Shown: positions 9,120 through 18,937 of the stretch, one piece after another
Layout of the letters: every line of letters starts with the position of its first letter
Numbering within the stretch: position 1 is the first letter of the stretch
Assembly (NCBI RefSeq): GCF_002243045.1
Contig: NZ_MBKP01000019.1
Coordinates: 59,054 to 123,053 of the forward strand
DNA: 64,000 nt
DNA from: Methanolobus psychrotolerans
GTDB taxonomy: Archaea; Halobacteriota; Methanosarcinia; Methanosarcinales; Methanosarcinaceae
Reading direction: 5' to 3'
The notes under the pieces: model-generated
Seen by the model: only the letters and a program-made list of their open reading frames with translations
Told to the model about the DNA's origin: nothing
The model's database searches: none
Position numbers and translations under genes: made by a program

Positions 9120-10322
9120 TTACTGGAAATCATCGTAACCTATCTCTTCATTGCTCAGGTAGCATGCCGGATCATCTGCCCATATATTACCACGGACAGA
9201 TTCTGCACGTACACGGAAGTCTCCGTTACAGACATCGAACCACTTGCATCTGGCACATCTATCAGCATTTCCCCTGATCAGAGGCTTTCGATCTTTTAGC
9301 CCGGCCATAAGCTCGTCGCTGGTGTCCCCCCATATCTCACTGAACTTACGATCCTTTACATTTCCAAAGGAGTAATGCCTCCAGAACTGATCCGGATGAA
9401 CCGAGCCATCCCATGAAACACAACCAAAACCAATACCTGAAGAGTTACCCCTGTTCATTTTTAAGAGTTTCAGGACTTCAGCTGCTCTTTCAGGATCCTC
9501 TTTCAGGAGACGCAGATATATATATGGACCATCACAGTGATTATCAACGGTCAGAACCTCAACCGCCTTACCCTTGTTGTGAAGCTCTCGTGTTTTATCC
9601 ATCAACATATCAACAGTCTTGCGGCTTTCCTCAAGAGAGAGATCCTCATTTATCATTTTCGAACCACGTCCGGCATACACAAGATGATAGAAACAGATAC
9701 GTGGAATATTTTCCTTCTCCATCAAGTCAAATATTGCCGGAATGTCATGTACATTATGGCGGTTGATGGTAAATCTCAACCCCACTTTTATGCCTTCTTT
9801 CTGGCAGTTGTGGAGACCTTCTAATGCTCTGTCAAAAGAACCTTCGACACCACGGAATTTATCGTTGGTTTCCCGCATACCATCAAGAGAAATTCCTACA
9901 TAGGAGAGACCTATGTCCTTGAGAGTTCTTGCCATATCAGGAGTGATCATCGTTCCGTTAGTGGATATTACTGCCCTGATCCCTTTTGATGTCGCATAGC
10001 CTGCCAACTCAGGAAGGTCTTTTCTCATGAGAGGCTCACCACCTGAAAACAGAATTACAGGACATCCAAAATCAGCAAGATCATCTATGAGGGCTTTACC
10101 CTCCTCCAGAGTAAGCTCATTTATGTAATCAATATCCCTGGAATGTGCATAGCAATGAACACACCGAAGATTACAGCGCTGAGTAACATTCCAGACTACA
10201 ACCGGCTTTTTATCCTTTGAGAACTGGAGCAAATGAGAGGGAAGTTTCTTTGAGTCACGCCCATAGCGAAGCGCATCTGAGGGCTCCACAGTTCTGCAAT
10301 AAAGTTTTGAAATACCTATCAT
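9120..10322 (-). CDS. ahbC: AhbC: 12,18-didecarboxysiroheme deacetylase (radical SAM)
   Basis: Radical SAM enzyme of the siroheme-dependent heme pathway, removing the acetate side chains of didecarboxysiroheme. The N-terminus MIGISKLYCRTVEPSDALR and the SAM cluster motif C-x3-C-x2-C in TQRCNLRCVHCY are typical, followed by LFSGGEPLMRKDLP. A C-terminal SPASM-like cysteine set (CARCKWFDVCNG) would hold an auxiliary Fe-S cluster. AhbD (heme synthase) is the close paralogue; the N-terminal sequence favours AhbC. The ATG at 10322 is chosen over an in-frame start 63 bases upstream, because GGAG precedes it and homologues begin MIGISKLYC. Neighbours hemD and cobA supply earlier steps. Confidence 0.85.
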   Translation of the reverse strand: MIGISKLYCRTVEPSDALRYGRDSKKLPSHLLQFSKDKKPVVVWNVTQRCNLRCVHCYAHSRDIDYINELTLEEGKALIDDLADFGCPVILFSGGEPLMRKDLPELAGYATSKGIRAVISTNGTMITPDMARTLKDIGLSYVGISLDGMRETNDKFRGVEGSFDRALEGLHNCQKEGIKVGLRFTINRHNVHDIPAIFDLMEKENIPRICFYHLVYAGRGSKMINEDLSLEESRKTVDMLMDKTRELHNKGKAVEVLTVDNHCDGPYIYLRLLKEDPERAAEVLKLLKMNRGNSSGIGFGCVSWDGSVHPDQFWRHYSFGNVKDRKFSEIWGDTSDELMAGLKDRKPLIRGNADRCARCKWFDVCNGDFRVRAESVRGNIWADDPACYLSNEEIGYDDFQ

Positions 10323-10442
10323 GATCAGACTCCGAAATCGAAGAATAAAAGAAGATCGTTCTAATATATGCGAATTCTTATACAATCATCCTATATTATA
10401 TCTATGGTACTGAACATAAAAACAGGAAAATTCCGGAAAAGC

Positions 10443-11240
10443 TTAATTGAGCAATTCCAGAACTTTCTTAAGAATATCTTCAAATGTGAACTTTCCAGGC
10501 GTAACTGAAACCTTCACACCATAGCTTTCAAGCGTTTGGGCGGTAGGTATGCCTATAGCTGCTACTATAGAATTGTTCATGATATTGACTATGTCGTTCT
10601 TTGTAGTCTGGCTCACAGCACACTCAAAGAAGTTACGTACCATCATGGAACTGGTGAATGCAAAGACAGTAATCTCACCATCAAATACCTTGCGTATGAA
10701 TTCTTCCTGTTCATTACCCTCGGGTTTTGTAAGCGTATAAACATTGGTTTCATGTACGTCGGCACCACACCCTTTCAGACCATCTATGAGTAAGGATGAA
10801 CCATAAAAACTCCTTGCAGTGTCAATGACTTTTCCTTTTATCTCAGGACAGAGAAAATCCACCAGTCCTTCAGAACTGTACACACCTGGCATTCCAATTA
10901 CATTGATACCCAGATGCTCCAGAGACTTACGGGTTGTGGGACCAATGGCTATGATCTTTGTAGCATTCAGTGCTTCAATGAACCTGCCCCTGTCATCTGA
11001 AGGGAGTTTGCTGAGAGTGAAATCAATTCCATTGGCACTTGTGAAGATCACATAATCCGATATACCAGAATAAATCCTTTCGACAAAGCCATCGAAGTAT
11101 TCATCCCTCATATCGGCAAGTTCTATCATAGGCACTGCTACGGGCTCAAAACCCATGGACTCAGCAAGAGCTACCGATTCGTTAATGTAGCGCTGTGGCC
11201 TCATTATTGCAAGTACTGGTCTTTTGACTTGTTCTGTCAT
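10443..11240 (-). CDS. hemD: Uroporphyrinogen-III synthase
   Basis: 265-aa HemD, which cyclises hydroxymethylbilane with inversion of ring D to give uroporphyrinogen III. The family is poorly conserved, but the two-domain Rossmann-like pattern is clear: RPVLAIMRPQRYINES at the start, DYVIFTSANGIDF, KIIAIGPTTRKSLEHLG, then VFAFTSSMMVRNFFE and AAIGIPTAQTLESYGVKV. Residue choices such as TSANG and IGPTT are typical of HemD. It lies 11 bases downstream of cobA, so both are probably one transcript feeding siroheme, heme, cobamide and F430 synthesis. Confidence 0.92.
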   Translation of the reverse strand: MTEQVKRPVLAIMRPQRYINESVALAESMGFEPVAVPMIELADMRDEYFDGFVERIYSGISDYVIFTSANGIDFTLSKLPSDDRGRFIEALNATKIIAIGPTTRKSLEHLGINVIGMPGVYSSEGLVDFLCPEIKGKVIDTARSFYGSSLLIDGLKGCGADVHETNVYTLTKPEGNEQEEFIRKVFDGEITVFAFTSSMMVRNFFECAVSQTTKNDIVNIMNNSIVAAIGIPTAQTLESYGVKVSVTPGKFTFEDILKKVLELLN

Positions 11241-11251
11241 ACGAAAACCTT

Positions 11252-12019
11252 CTACTCCAAACTGTCTGAAACCTGTTCACCTAGTATCTCATGAAGCGTG
11301 ACAACGTTTCCAATAACTGTTATGGCAGGAGCCTTAACGCCTCTTTCTTTTGCAATATCGGCTATATTGTCAAGGACACCAACTGTGACACGCTGATCAG
11401 GTCTTGTACCTCTTTCTATGAGAGCCACAGGAGTCTTTGGGTCCTTTCCGTATTTCATAAGCTCACCGACATTCCTGCCAAGCATCTTGACACCCATGAA
11501 TACGACAATGGTTCCATCAAATTTTGCAAGTGTCTCCCAGTCAAGGGAGCTTTCCTCTTTGGTTGGGTCCTCATGCCCCGTGATGAAAGTGACCATTGAG
11601 GCATGGTCCCTATGTGTCACCGGTATGCCCGCATACGCAGGAACAGCAACTGCTGATGTTATGCCTGGTACGACTTCAAATTCTATTCCCTCTGCTATCA
11701 GTTCCTGAGCCTCTTCGCCCCCACGGCCAAACATATAAGGGTCACCACCTTTCAGGCGAACTACATCATTTCCTTCCTTTGCCTTCTGAATAATCAAAGC
11801 ATTGATCTCATCCTGAGTGAGCGTGTGATCCCCTGCATGTTTACCTGCATCTATCTTTTCAGCGGTTTCGGAGATGGAATCAATTATAGCCTTCCCAGGA
11901 AGCTGGTCATATACCACGACTTTAGCAGTATCAAGAAGCCTGCGCGCTTTAAGTGTCAATAGTTCCGGGTCACCCGGGCCTGAACCAACCAAATAGACTT
12001 TACCATATTTCTGGGCCAT
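11252..12019 (-). CDS. cobA: Uroporphyrinogen-III C-methyltransferase (SUMT)
   Basis: Methylates uroporphyrinogen III at C2 and C7 using two SAM molecules to form precorrin-2, the branch point to siroheme, cobamides, F430 and Ahb-type heme. The family signatures are visible: VYLVGSGPGDPELLT near residues 8-22, VVRLKGGDPYMFGRGGEE, the VPGITSAVAVPAYAGIPVTHR block and ATTVVFMGV-like TIVVFMGVKML. It is a stand-alone SUMT without the CysG dehydrogenase domain. The start is taken at ATG 12019 by homology (MAQKYGKVYLVG). An in-frame ATG 63 bases upstream (12082) is possible; neither has a strong ribosome site. Confidence 0.95.
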   Translation of the reverse strand: MAQKYGKVYLVGSGPGDPELLTLKARRLLDTAKVVVYDQLPGKAIIDSISETAEKIDAGKHAGDHTLTQDEINALIIQKAKEGNDVVRLKGGDPYMFGRGGEEAQELIAEGIEFEVVPGITSAVAVPAYAGIPVTHRDHASMVTFITGHEDPTKEESSLDWETLAKFDGTIVVFMGVKMLGRNVGELMKYGKDPKTPVALIERGTRPDQRVTVGVLDNIADIAKERGVKAPAITVIGNVVTLHEILGEQVSDSLE

Positions 12020-12227
12020 GTTAGTGAAATCCTGTTTATCTTTTTTAGATGGTAATGAACTTACTAAGTTATAAATATGCATCGTCCCGGAGAATTAAAG
12101 AAAACAAGGTAACTTTATAATAGGTACATAAAAAGGAGTACACTAGTGAAAATAAAATAATTAAAAACAAAACATGCAATAAAAACAATCTTGCAACTAA
12201 AAATTATTATGTGATAAATAAAATGAA

Positions 12228-12251
12228 GTGCTGTATCGCTAGATACTGCAC
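12228..12251 (-). terminator. Hairpin terminator after the DUF1699 gene
   Basis: GTGCTGTATC and GATACTGCAC form a 10-position stem with one T-T mismatch and a GCTA loop. On the minus strand a T-rich tract (CATTTTATTTA) follows. It sits 22 bases after the stop of the minus-strand DUF1699 gene. Confidence 0.65.
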
Positions 12252-12272
12252 CTTTTCCAACCCGTTGAAATT

Positions 12273-12671
12273 TTATTTTTTGCTCAATATGTAGAACAGC
12301 ATTTCCCTGTTCAGCTTCCCTTCCCGTTCCAGTTTGTTCACTATATTTTCATCAGACATGCCTTCTGACTTAAGCTCTTTGATCTTATCAAGTAATGCCG
12401 GAGCGATACTATAGTATTCGTTAATATCTTTCCTGTGACCCCATACATCACCCTCAACGAGCTTGATGTCCTGCATTGCCATGAACATTTCAATGGACTT
12501 TGAGACAGTGCGTCTGTAAGAACTCGGAATCTGGATAACTTCCACTTTGGGGCATGTCTGGACCAGTGAAAAAATATCCTTGTTCGATGGCCTGAAAGCA
12601 AGATGAATTACCTTTTCATTCGGATTTAGATGCGGTATTTCTTCTCGCGAACTTACAACTCTTATTTTCAT
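12273..12671 (-). CDS. DUF1699 family protein
   Basis: 132-aa protein of a family I know only from methanogens (DUF1699). It begins MKIRVVSSREEI, contains VIHLAFRPSN, CPKVEVIQIPSSYRRTVSKS and a helical C-terminal half with DENIVNKLEREGKLNREMLF that looks like a small helix-turn-helix. No catalytic motif is visible. It starts with ATG 12671 behind GGGAGACTC and is closed by its own hairpin terminator, so it is likely monocistronic. Function is unknown; a regulatory or RNA-binding role is only a guess based on the basic middle segment. Confidence 0.82.
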   Translation of the reverse strand: MKIRVVSSREEIPHLNPNEKVIHLAFRPSNKDIFSLVQTCPKVEVIQIPSSYRRTVSKSIEMFMAMQDIKLVEGDVWGHRKDINEYYSIAPALLDKIKELKSEGMSDENIVNKLEREGKLNREMLFYILSKK

Positions 12672-12774
12672 GAGTCTCCCTCACCTCCAGTTCGTAGAGA
12701 ACTTATTAAAATAATGTATGTACTCACCTATTAAATAATTATCGATTTAACAACGAAAAAAATGTAGGGGTCAT

Positions 12775-14052
12775 TTATTCGAATCTTGCCCGCACAGAAT
12801 CTGCGTGCGCCTTCAGGCCTTCTTTTTCAGCTATGGAAATAACAGAATCTTTTAATGTTTCAAGTCCCTTTTTACTTATTTTCTGTATGCTGGAGGACTT
12901 AAGGAAATGCGCAATGTTCAGGCCGGAGTATATCCTCGCATAACCTGCCGTAGGTAGGACGTGATTGGTCCCGGAGGCATAGTCGCCTACAGGGACGGGG
13001 GCATAATTGCCTACAAATATAGAACCTGCATGCTCTATTTTTTCAAGGACGGTATCGGAATCTTCAACCATTATCTCAAGGTGCTCAGGAGCAAACTCAT
13101 TTGAGAAAGCTATACACTCCTCCATAGAATCAGCCACTAGCACCGCAGCATTTTCAAGAGAAGTATTCACAATCTCTTTCCTGAGAGTTACCTTTGCCTG
13201 CTTAATAATCTCATCCATGACAGCAACTGCAAGATTTTCAGACGTTGTCACAATTACAGAGACCGCGTTTGGATCATGTTCCGCCTGAGCTATCATATCT
13301 GATGCAGCCATTCTTGCATTACAGGAATCATCAGCTATGATAAGCACTTCACTTGGACCTGCCGGAAAATCAATTTCTGCCATATCCCTTACCTGCATTT
13401 TTGCCGCAGTCACAAAGACATTTCCAGGACCTACGATCTTGTCGACCTTCATGACGCTTTCTGTACCATAGGCCATTGCTGCAACCGCCTGCACACCCCC
13501 CAATCTATAAACATGGTCTGCACCGGCTACCTTTGCTGCCGCAAGTGTAAGAGAGTTAACCTTCCCATCCTTTCCCGGAGGAGTACACATAACAACATTC
13601 CTGACACCCGCAACCTTTGCAGGGACTATTGTCATTAGTGCAGTGGAAGGATACGATGCTCTTCCACCCGGAACATAGGCACCTACACTTTCAAGAGGAG
13701 TAACCTTCTGCCCCAGCTCAATCCCCGGTGAAAGTTCAATGAACCACATCTTCTGTGGCATCTGTGCCTCATGGAACTTCCTTATATTGTGAGCAGCAAA
13801 TTCAAGGTGAGCCAGAAGAGCCGGATCCACACTTCTTGCAGCAGCATCGATCTCCTTCTTTGAAACTTCAATCACTTCAATGTCAGCACCATCGAATGTC
13901 CTGGTGTATTCCCGTAGTGCTGCATCACCATTCTGCTTTACATCTTTAAGGATAGATGCAACCGTATCCCCAACGTCTGCAAGCTCTCCACCACGACCAA
14001 CTAATTTATTCCTTTCTGCATCGGTAAGTTCAGATAATTTCTTGTAAAGCAT
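12775..14052 (-). CDS. hisD: Histidinol dehydrogenase
   Basis: Zinc- and NAD-dependent enzyme that oxidises L-histidinol to histidine in two steps, the last reactions of histidine synthesis. Conserved blocks are present in order: [53 protein letters not shown], the zinc and catalytic region [12 protein letters not shown], then [18 protein letters not shown] and [15 protein letters not shown]. The 425-aa length is normal. It starts at ATG 14052 with AGGGGAAA upstream. No other his biosynthetic gene adjoins it; hisS is 9 kb away and unrelated in pathway. Confidence 0.98.
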   Translation of the reverse strand: MLYKKLSELTDAERNKLVGRGGELADVGDTVASILKDVKQNGDAALREYTRTFDGADIEVIEVSKKEIDAAARSVDPALLAHLEFAAHNIRKFHEAQMPQKMWFIELSPGIELGQKVTPLESVGAYVPGGRASYPSTALMTIVPAKVAGVRNVVMCTPPGKDGKVNSLTLAAAKVAGADHVYRLGGVQAVAAMAYGTESVMKVDKIVGPGNVFVTAAKMQVRDMAEIDFPAGPSEVLIIADDSCNARMAASDMIAQAEHDPNAVSVIVTTSENLAVAVMDEIIKQAKVTLRKEIVNTSLENAAVLVADSMEECIAFSNEFAPEHLEIMVEDSDTVLEKIEHAGSIFVGNYAPVPVGDYASGTNHVLPTAGYARIYSGLNIAHFLKSSSIQKISKKGLETLKDSVISIAEKEGLKAHADSVRARFE

Positions 14053-14190
14053 GATATTTCCCCTGAATATAATGTAAATTGCTAATGATCAGTGATATTC
14101 GTAAATCGTTATGACTATTTCCTGATGTTATATCTGTTCATCATATATAATGCTTAAATAATGCTTAAAGCATAATCTTCCAAATAAATT

Positions 14191-16431
14191 TTAAATGTAT
14201 TTATCAAAATCGCTGAAAGTCCTCTGCTCATTTTCCATCAACGAATCCATGGTCTTTTGGATTATTTTTCCAGATTCATCAGATACTACCTTCAAATGGA
14301 TACCAATTTCCCCAAAAAGCTTTGCTGCTGTTTTTTGACCAATTAGAGATGAAACAGTGCCGATATCGGATTTTCGTATGTCATCCACAGTCTTAAGGCC
14401 ATTGTCATAGAGCTTGCGGGCACGCACACGACCGATCCCCCTTATGCTGACAAGTTCAATAAGTTCAGGAGAAGCACCGTAATGTATCCTCTTTTCCAGT
14501 ATCTGTGCCATCATGCCAGCATCACTGTTCATTTCCAGAGATAAAAGACCTGCAAGCCTTGAAGTGGAATGCATCAACCACTCCGCAATATCAGCAAATG
14601 CATGCACATCACCGTCACCGACATTGAATTTTCGAGTGATGGAATCAAGAGACTTCTCATTTATCCAGTCAAGTATAAGAAGAGCGGTTTTCACCTCACC
14701 CAGGAACCACTCATAATCAAGTTCACTAGAACGGGGAGGAATCTCTGCAAATTCCTCACTGTGAGAGAGGACAAAATCATTGATAATCTCATAATCGCAC
14801 GACCTCATGTAGAGCTGCTTCATATCCGGTGTCTTACAAATAAGATGCATGAGAGTGAGGTCTGTGATATGCTCTGCTTTCTTCAATCCATCAATTATGT
14901 AAGCACCTGAAAGAGGATCTATATAAAGAGTGGATATCAGTCTTCCAAGGGATGTGGGTAATAGAGTTTCTTCACCTTCAAGCATCTTATTGCCCCTAAG
15001 GAAAGTAAGACACTCATCCACCACTTCCACAATGCTCCATGTGTCGTTCTGGTGAGCAAAGAAGGTAGCTTCAATGAACTCCATCAGGCCATCCCTTGTA
15101 GTTGCAAAACCATTCACTATCGTTGAGAGGATATGCGTCCTCAGGGCATTCTCTGTTCCTAGCTTGGACCAGATATCCTCAGCATCTGCATCAACATAAT
15201 TGTTAAAAAGTCCTTCCATTTCATCGTATGAACGTGCTATAAGAACAGATTCACCGTAAGGATCAAGGTGTGGTCTGCCTGCCCTGCCTGCCATCTGCTT
15301 GTAGTCCAGTACAGGTATTGGCTGCATGCCATAGTTAGAGTCATAGCGTCTGTAACTTCTGATAATGACCCTTCTTGCCGGCAGGTTCAGACCTGCTGCA
15401 AGAGTTGGCGTGCTGCATATCACCCTTATCTTGTTATCCCGGAAGCCGTCTTCCACCAGTTTGCGATGTGCAGAGTTAAGACCAGCATGATGAAATGCAG
15501 TGCCATTCCTTACACATTGTGCCAGGATATTAGATGCTTCGGTCTCACCATTTTCTATTATCTGCTCAACTATTTCATCAAGTGAGTTACGAGTGGGTTT
15601 ATCAAGCAGTTCTGAAACCTTAGTGCCTGCCCTTTTCGCAAAGGCAACACAGTTCTTGCGACTGCTTTCAAAAACAAGGCACTGACCTCCATCATGAAGT
15701 GTGTCCAGCAGGAGATTGATGGCATCATCCGGGGTTAGAGTATCAATGCGTTTCTGAGAACTCCTGTAATTAATGTTACCACCGTAATAAACACCTTCAT
15801 GCAGATCGGTGGGACGCCATTCACTGAGCACAAGCTTTGCCTTTAGCCAATCTGCAACCTCATAGGCATTTCCCACGGTTGCCGAAAGAGCGATTATCTG
15901 GCATCCAGGATTAAGTTTCATGAGTTTAGTAAGAGTAACTTCAAGTGTCGGACCCCTGTTAGCCGAATCAAGTAGATGGACTTCGTCAACAACGATGGTG
16001 GTTATCTCCTGCATCCATGAAGTCTCATTACGCAATAGGGAATCTGTCTTTTCAGATGTGGCAACAATTATATCATTGGAACCAAGCCACTCATCCCTGG
16101 ATTCAAAATCACCAGTAGATATACCAACTTTCAGGCCTCCTTTTTTTACTGCTATCGAAGAGAAGGACCTGAACCTTTCAAACTTTTCAGTCGCAAGGGC
16201 ACGCAGAGGGACTATATAAAGTGCTTTGCCACCATTTGCAATTGCTTTTAGCATGGCAAGCTCGGCAAGCAGTGTCTTTCCGGAAGCCGTTGGAATTGCA
16301 GCAAGTATATTGTTGCCATCCAGCAGTCCTTTTTCAATGGTCTGCGCCTGGGGCGGATAAAGTTCTTTTATGCCGGAACAAAGGTAAAAACGGATAACTT
16401 CATCCGGCAGGTCCAGAGATTCAATTTTCAT
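14191..16431 (-). CDS. hel308: Hel308-type ATP-dependent DNA helicase
   Basis: 746-aa superfamily 2 helicase of the Hel308/HelQ family, acting 3'-5' at stalled replication forks. The Walker A motif (PTASGKT) is at 47-53, DEVH at 149-152, SAT of motif III near 184, and motif VI as QMAGRAGRP at 379-387. After the winged-helix and ratchet domains, a helix-hairpin-helix segment [20 protein letters not shown] lies near residue 655. This matches Hel308 domain V and excludes Ski2 or Brr2 proteins. The start is ATG 16431. It is transcribed alone on the minus strand. Confidence 0.96.
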   Translation of the reverse strand: MKIESLDLPDEVIRFYLCSGIKELYPPQAQTIEKGLLDGNNILAAIPTASGKTLLAELAMLKAIANGGKALYIVPLRALATEKFERFRSFSSIAVKKGGLKVGISTGDFESRDEWLGSNDIIVATSEKTDSLLRNETSWMQEITTIVVDEVHLLDSANRGPTLEVTLTKLMKLNPGCQIIALSATVGNAYEVADWLKAKLVLSEWRPTDLHEGVYYGGNINYRSSQKRIDTLTPDDAINLLLDTLHDGGQCLVFESSRKNCVAFAKRAGTKVSELLDKPTRNSLDEIVEQIIENGETEASNILAQCVRNGTAFHHAGLNSAHRKLVEDGFRDNKIRVICSTPTLAAGLNLPARRVIIRSYRRYDSNYGMQPIPVLDYKQMAGRAGRPHLDPYGESVLIARSYDEMEGLFNNYVDADAEDIWSKLGTENALRTHILSTIVNGFATTRDGLMEFIEATFFAHQNDTWSIVEVVDECLTFLRGNKMLEGEETLLPTSLGRLISTLYIDPLSGAYIIDGLKKAEHITDLTLMHLICKTPDMKQLYMRSCDYEIINDFVLSHSEEFAEIPPRSSELDYEWFLGEVKTALLILDWINEKSLDSITRKFNVGDGDVHAFADIAEWLMHSTSRLAGLLSLEMNSDAGMMAQILEKRIHYGASPELIELVSIRGIGRVRARKLYDNGLKTVDDIRKSDIGTVSSLIGQKTAAKLFGEIGIHLKVVSDESGKIIQKTMDSLMENEQRTFSDFDKYI

Positions 16432-16862
16432 GATAACTGAGATTTAAGAGAGAGTTATATCTAATTAAAATTGCCCTATCAGCAAAATCCGGGATAATAT
16501 CTGCTGCAACTACAAGACCGATTAACAGACCTGACAAATTTGAAGTGCCATTTTATCATATCTTTCGTTCACCTTAACCTCTTAATTACTTGAAAGTGTA
16601 CAAGCATGTCTGGCAGAGATAGAACAAAATACTTTAAATATGAATCGCAAAAAAACAGGATGCATGACCAACTATAGCTAAAGCTTTCTTGCTATTATGC
16701 ACACATACTTCCGACTCGAAAAGTTTGTTCACCCCACTCAGCATTTGTGGGAGACATAAAATAAACATTTCAAAAATCATATAACTTGGAAAATATTCAC
16801 TGTTGCTGGTAAATAAAATATGCAGATGAATGTTAAGTAAGTAAAATAAACTATACAAAAAG
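16432..16862. other. Gene-free stretch between hel308 and trpB2
   Basis: About 430 AT-rich bases without a convincing coding sequence. A TATA-like ACTTTAAATA at 16629-16638 faces right. It is followed at once by a 12-codon ORF that starts MNRKKTG and has no ribosome site. A weak 74-codon minus-strand frame has no ribosome site or family resemblance. A small RNA cannot be excluded. Confidence 0.4.
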
Positions 16863-16887
16863 AAGTGGCATGTACATCATGCCACTT
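16863..16887 (-). terminator. Perfect hairpin terminator of trpB2
   Basis: AAGTGGCATG and CATGCCACTT form a 10-bp perfect stem with a TACAT loop. On the minus strand CTTTTTG follows. It sits 21 bases beyond the trpB2 stop. Confidence 0.75.
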
Positions 16888-16907
16888 AACTCATTTAAAC
16901 ATTAAGA

Positions 16908-18206
16908 TCAATCGTTGGTCAGATCACCAGTGAAGTACTTGTCATAAGAAGCCATGTCAAAGTGACCATGACCACTAAGATTGAACATGATCGTCTTCTC
17001 TTCGCCTGTTTGCTTACATTTAAGTGCTTCATCGATGGTGCATTTGATAGCATGAGCCGATTCAGGAGCAGGAGCTATTCCTTCACTGCGTGCGAATGTA
17101 ACTGCTGCTTCAAATATCTCTATCTGATGATAGGAGGTTGCTTCCATAAGACCATCTGCAACAAGCTTACTGACGATTGGTGATGCACCGTGGTACCTGA
17201 GACCGCCTGCATGGATAGCAGGTGGTATGAACTCTGAGCCAAGTGTGTACATCTTAAGCAATGGCGTCATCTGTGCCATGTCACCAAAGTCATACTTGAA
17301 CTCTCCACAAGTAAGGGTCGGACATGCGGATGGTTCTACTGCAATGATCCTTGTGTTGGTCTTGCCAGCGATGTTGTCCCTGATGTAAGGCAAGCTCACA
17401 CCGGCAAGGTTGCTTCCACCACCACAGCATCCGATAACGATGTCAGGATAGTCTTCAGTCTTATTGAATTGTGCCTGGGTTTCAAGACCTACCACTGTCT
17501 GGTGCAGACAGGTGTGGTTAAGAACACTGCCTAATGCATATTTGGTATTGTCGTTGAGCGCTGCATCCTCAATTGCTTCACTGATGGCGATACCCAGACT
17601 GCCTGTTGTGTCAGGGTACATTTCACGGATCTTTCTTCCAAACTGCGTCTCAGTGCTTGGAGATGGAACCACGGTTGCCCCCCAGAGATTGATAAGGGAC
17701 TTGCGGTAAGGCTTCTGGTAGTAGCTTGAACTTACCATGTAGACCTTACATTCAATGTCAAAATAATTACAGCAGAGTGATAATGCACTGCCCCACTGGC
17801 CTGCACCTGTTTCAGTCGTTATCCGTTCAGTGCCTTCCTTCATGTTGTAATATGCCTGTGCAACGGCAGTGTTTGGCTTGTGGCTTCCTGCAGGACTGAC
17901 ACTTTCGTTCTTATAGTAGATCTTTGCCGGTGTCCCCAGTGCCTTCTCAAGCCTGTGTGCCCTGTACAGAGGAGATGGCCTCCAGAGAGTGTATATCTCC
18001 ATGATCTCTTCAGGAATATCGATATACCTCTCAGAGCTTATCTCCTGTTTTATTAACTCCTTAGCAAATATAGGTTCAAGGTCCTTCGGGTTCATGGGCT
18101 CATTGGTTGCCGGATTCAATGGCGGCTCAACCTGCAGGTCCGCAAGGATGTTATACCACTGCTTTGGCATTTCGTTCTCATCAAGTAAAATCTTTGTATG
18201 CTCCAT
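16908..18206 (-). CDS. trpB2: Tryptophan synthase beta-like protein TrpB2
   Basis: 432-aa PLP enzyme of the TrpB2 branch (TIGR01415 type), longer at the N-terminus than TrpB1. The PLP lysine is K110 in [11 protein letters not shown]. Phosphate-binding glycines appear in [12 protein letters not shown], and [12 protein letters not shown] follows the lysine region. TrpB2 joins indole and serine and often works without TrpA, salvaging indole. Consistent with that, no trpA or other trp gene is nearby. The start is ATG 18206 with AGAGGT upstream; a strong hairpin terminator follows. Confidence 0.95.
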   Translation of the reverse strand: MEHTKILLDENEMPKQWYNILADLQVEPPLNPATNEPMNPKDLEPIFAKELIKQEISSERYIDIPEEIMEIYTLWRPSPLYRAHRLEKALGTPAKIYYKNESVSPAGSHKPNTAVAQAYYNMKEGTERITTETGAGQWGSALSLCCNYFDIECKVYMVSSSYYQKPYRKSLINLWGATVVPSPSTETQFGRKIREMYPDTTGSLGIAISEAIEDAALNDNTKYALGSVLNHTCLHQTVVGLETQAQFNKTEDYPDIVIGCCGGGSNLAGVSLPYIRDNIAGKTNTRIIAVEPSACPTLTCGEFKYDFGDMAQMTPLLKMYTLGSEFIPPAIHAGGLRYHGASPIVSKLVADGLMEATSYHQIEIFEAAVTFARSEGIAPAPESAHAIKCTIDEALKCKQTGEEKTIMFNLSGHGHFDMASYDKYFTGDLTND

Positions 18207-18328
18207 AGTTATACCTCTGTAGAAAGGGAATCAATGATGTATAACTGAGTACATTAGAGTGGTATTTAATGGTTTTGATTTGTGATGAGTAAGCAAAGAA
18301 ATTAGATAAAGAGATTCCAGGACGGAAT

Positions 18329-18928
18329 CTACTCTTTCCTGTAAACTACCGCCGCAATCAAAGCAAACACAGCAAACAAAGCCGTAAATGCAGGAGTTGT
18401 TGGTGAACTGCTCTCGCTGGTGGGGTCATTTGTGGACTCTGATGGAATTGCCGGACCATCGTAGTATTCGTTGGAAATTGTGACGTAGGCGGCGGTGAAT
18501 TTCCCATTAGCAATTGTCTTTGGTCTTTCTAAATCCATCATTTGATAATAGAAATTTATAGGTGCACTACCTCCTGCCCATTCTTCGTTAGGAGCAACAG
18601 TCCATTCAATAATCCAAGTTTCATTAGCTTCCATAATTTTGTCTGTATAAGCCCCTAGTTTGGAAGTAGGTCCTTCAATTATATCAAAATCATTATCTCC
18701 AATAGAAGTTAATTTTGCTGATAATTCATTCTTTTTGTAACAGGTTACTTCAAATCTTAACTGGAATGGCTCACCGATTTTTAAGAGTGGTTTCGGCGTT
18801 GAAGCACCAGGATACAATTGATCATTATAATAGACATCTATTTTAAGGTTTGAACTTTCTGAAGATGCAGGTATTGAAAACAAAACAAACAAACAGATAA
18901 GACTTATAGCAAACATTTTGTAATTCAT
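18329..18928 (-). CDS. Secreted sarcinarray-like surface protein with C-terminal sorting tail
   Basis: 199-aa exported protein. It has a signal peptide at residues 1-23 (hydrophobic ISLICLFVLFSIPASS), then a single domain beginning IDVYYNDQLYPG, with LLKIGEPFQLRFEV, EGPTSKLG and WAGGSAPINFYY. This pattern resembles the sarcinarray family of Methanosarcinales surface proteins. The C-terminus has a Ser/Thr/Pro linker, then TTPAFTALFAVFALIAAVVYRKE-type hydrophobic helix and basic end. That is a PGF-CTERM-like tail for archaeosortase processing and lipid anchoring. It lies 9 bases after the 1349-aa surface protein gene and is surely co-transcribed with it. The family name is from memory and should be checked. 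Confidence 0.65.
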   Translation of the reverse strand: MNYKMFAISLICLFVLFSIPASSESSNLKIDVYYNDQLYPGASTPKPLLKIGEPFQLRFEVTCYKKNELSAKLTSIGDNDFDIIEGPTSKLGAYTDKIMEANETWIIEWTVAPNEEWAGGSAPINFYYQMMDLERPKTIANGKFTAAYVTISNEYYDGPAIPSESTNDPTSESSSPTTPAFTALFAVFALIAAVVYRKE

Positions 18929-18937
18929 ATTTGTTCC

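Noticed and set aside
16634-16858. 74-aa minus-strand open frame
   Set aside because: No ribosome site, no family resemblance, AT-rich composition typical of chance frames.
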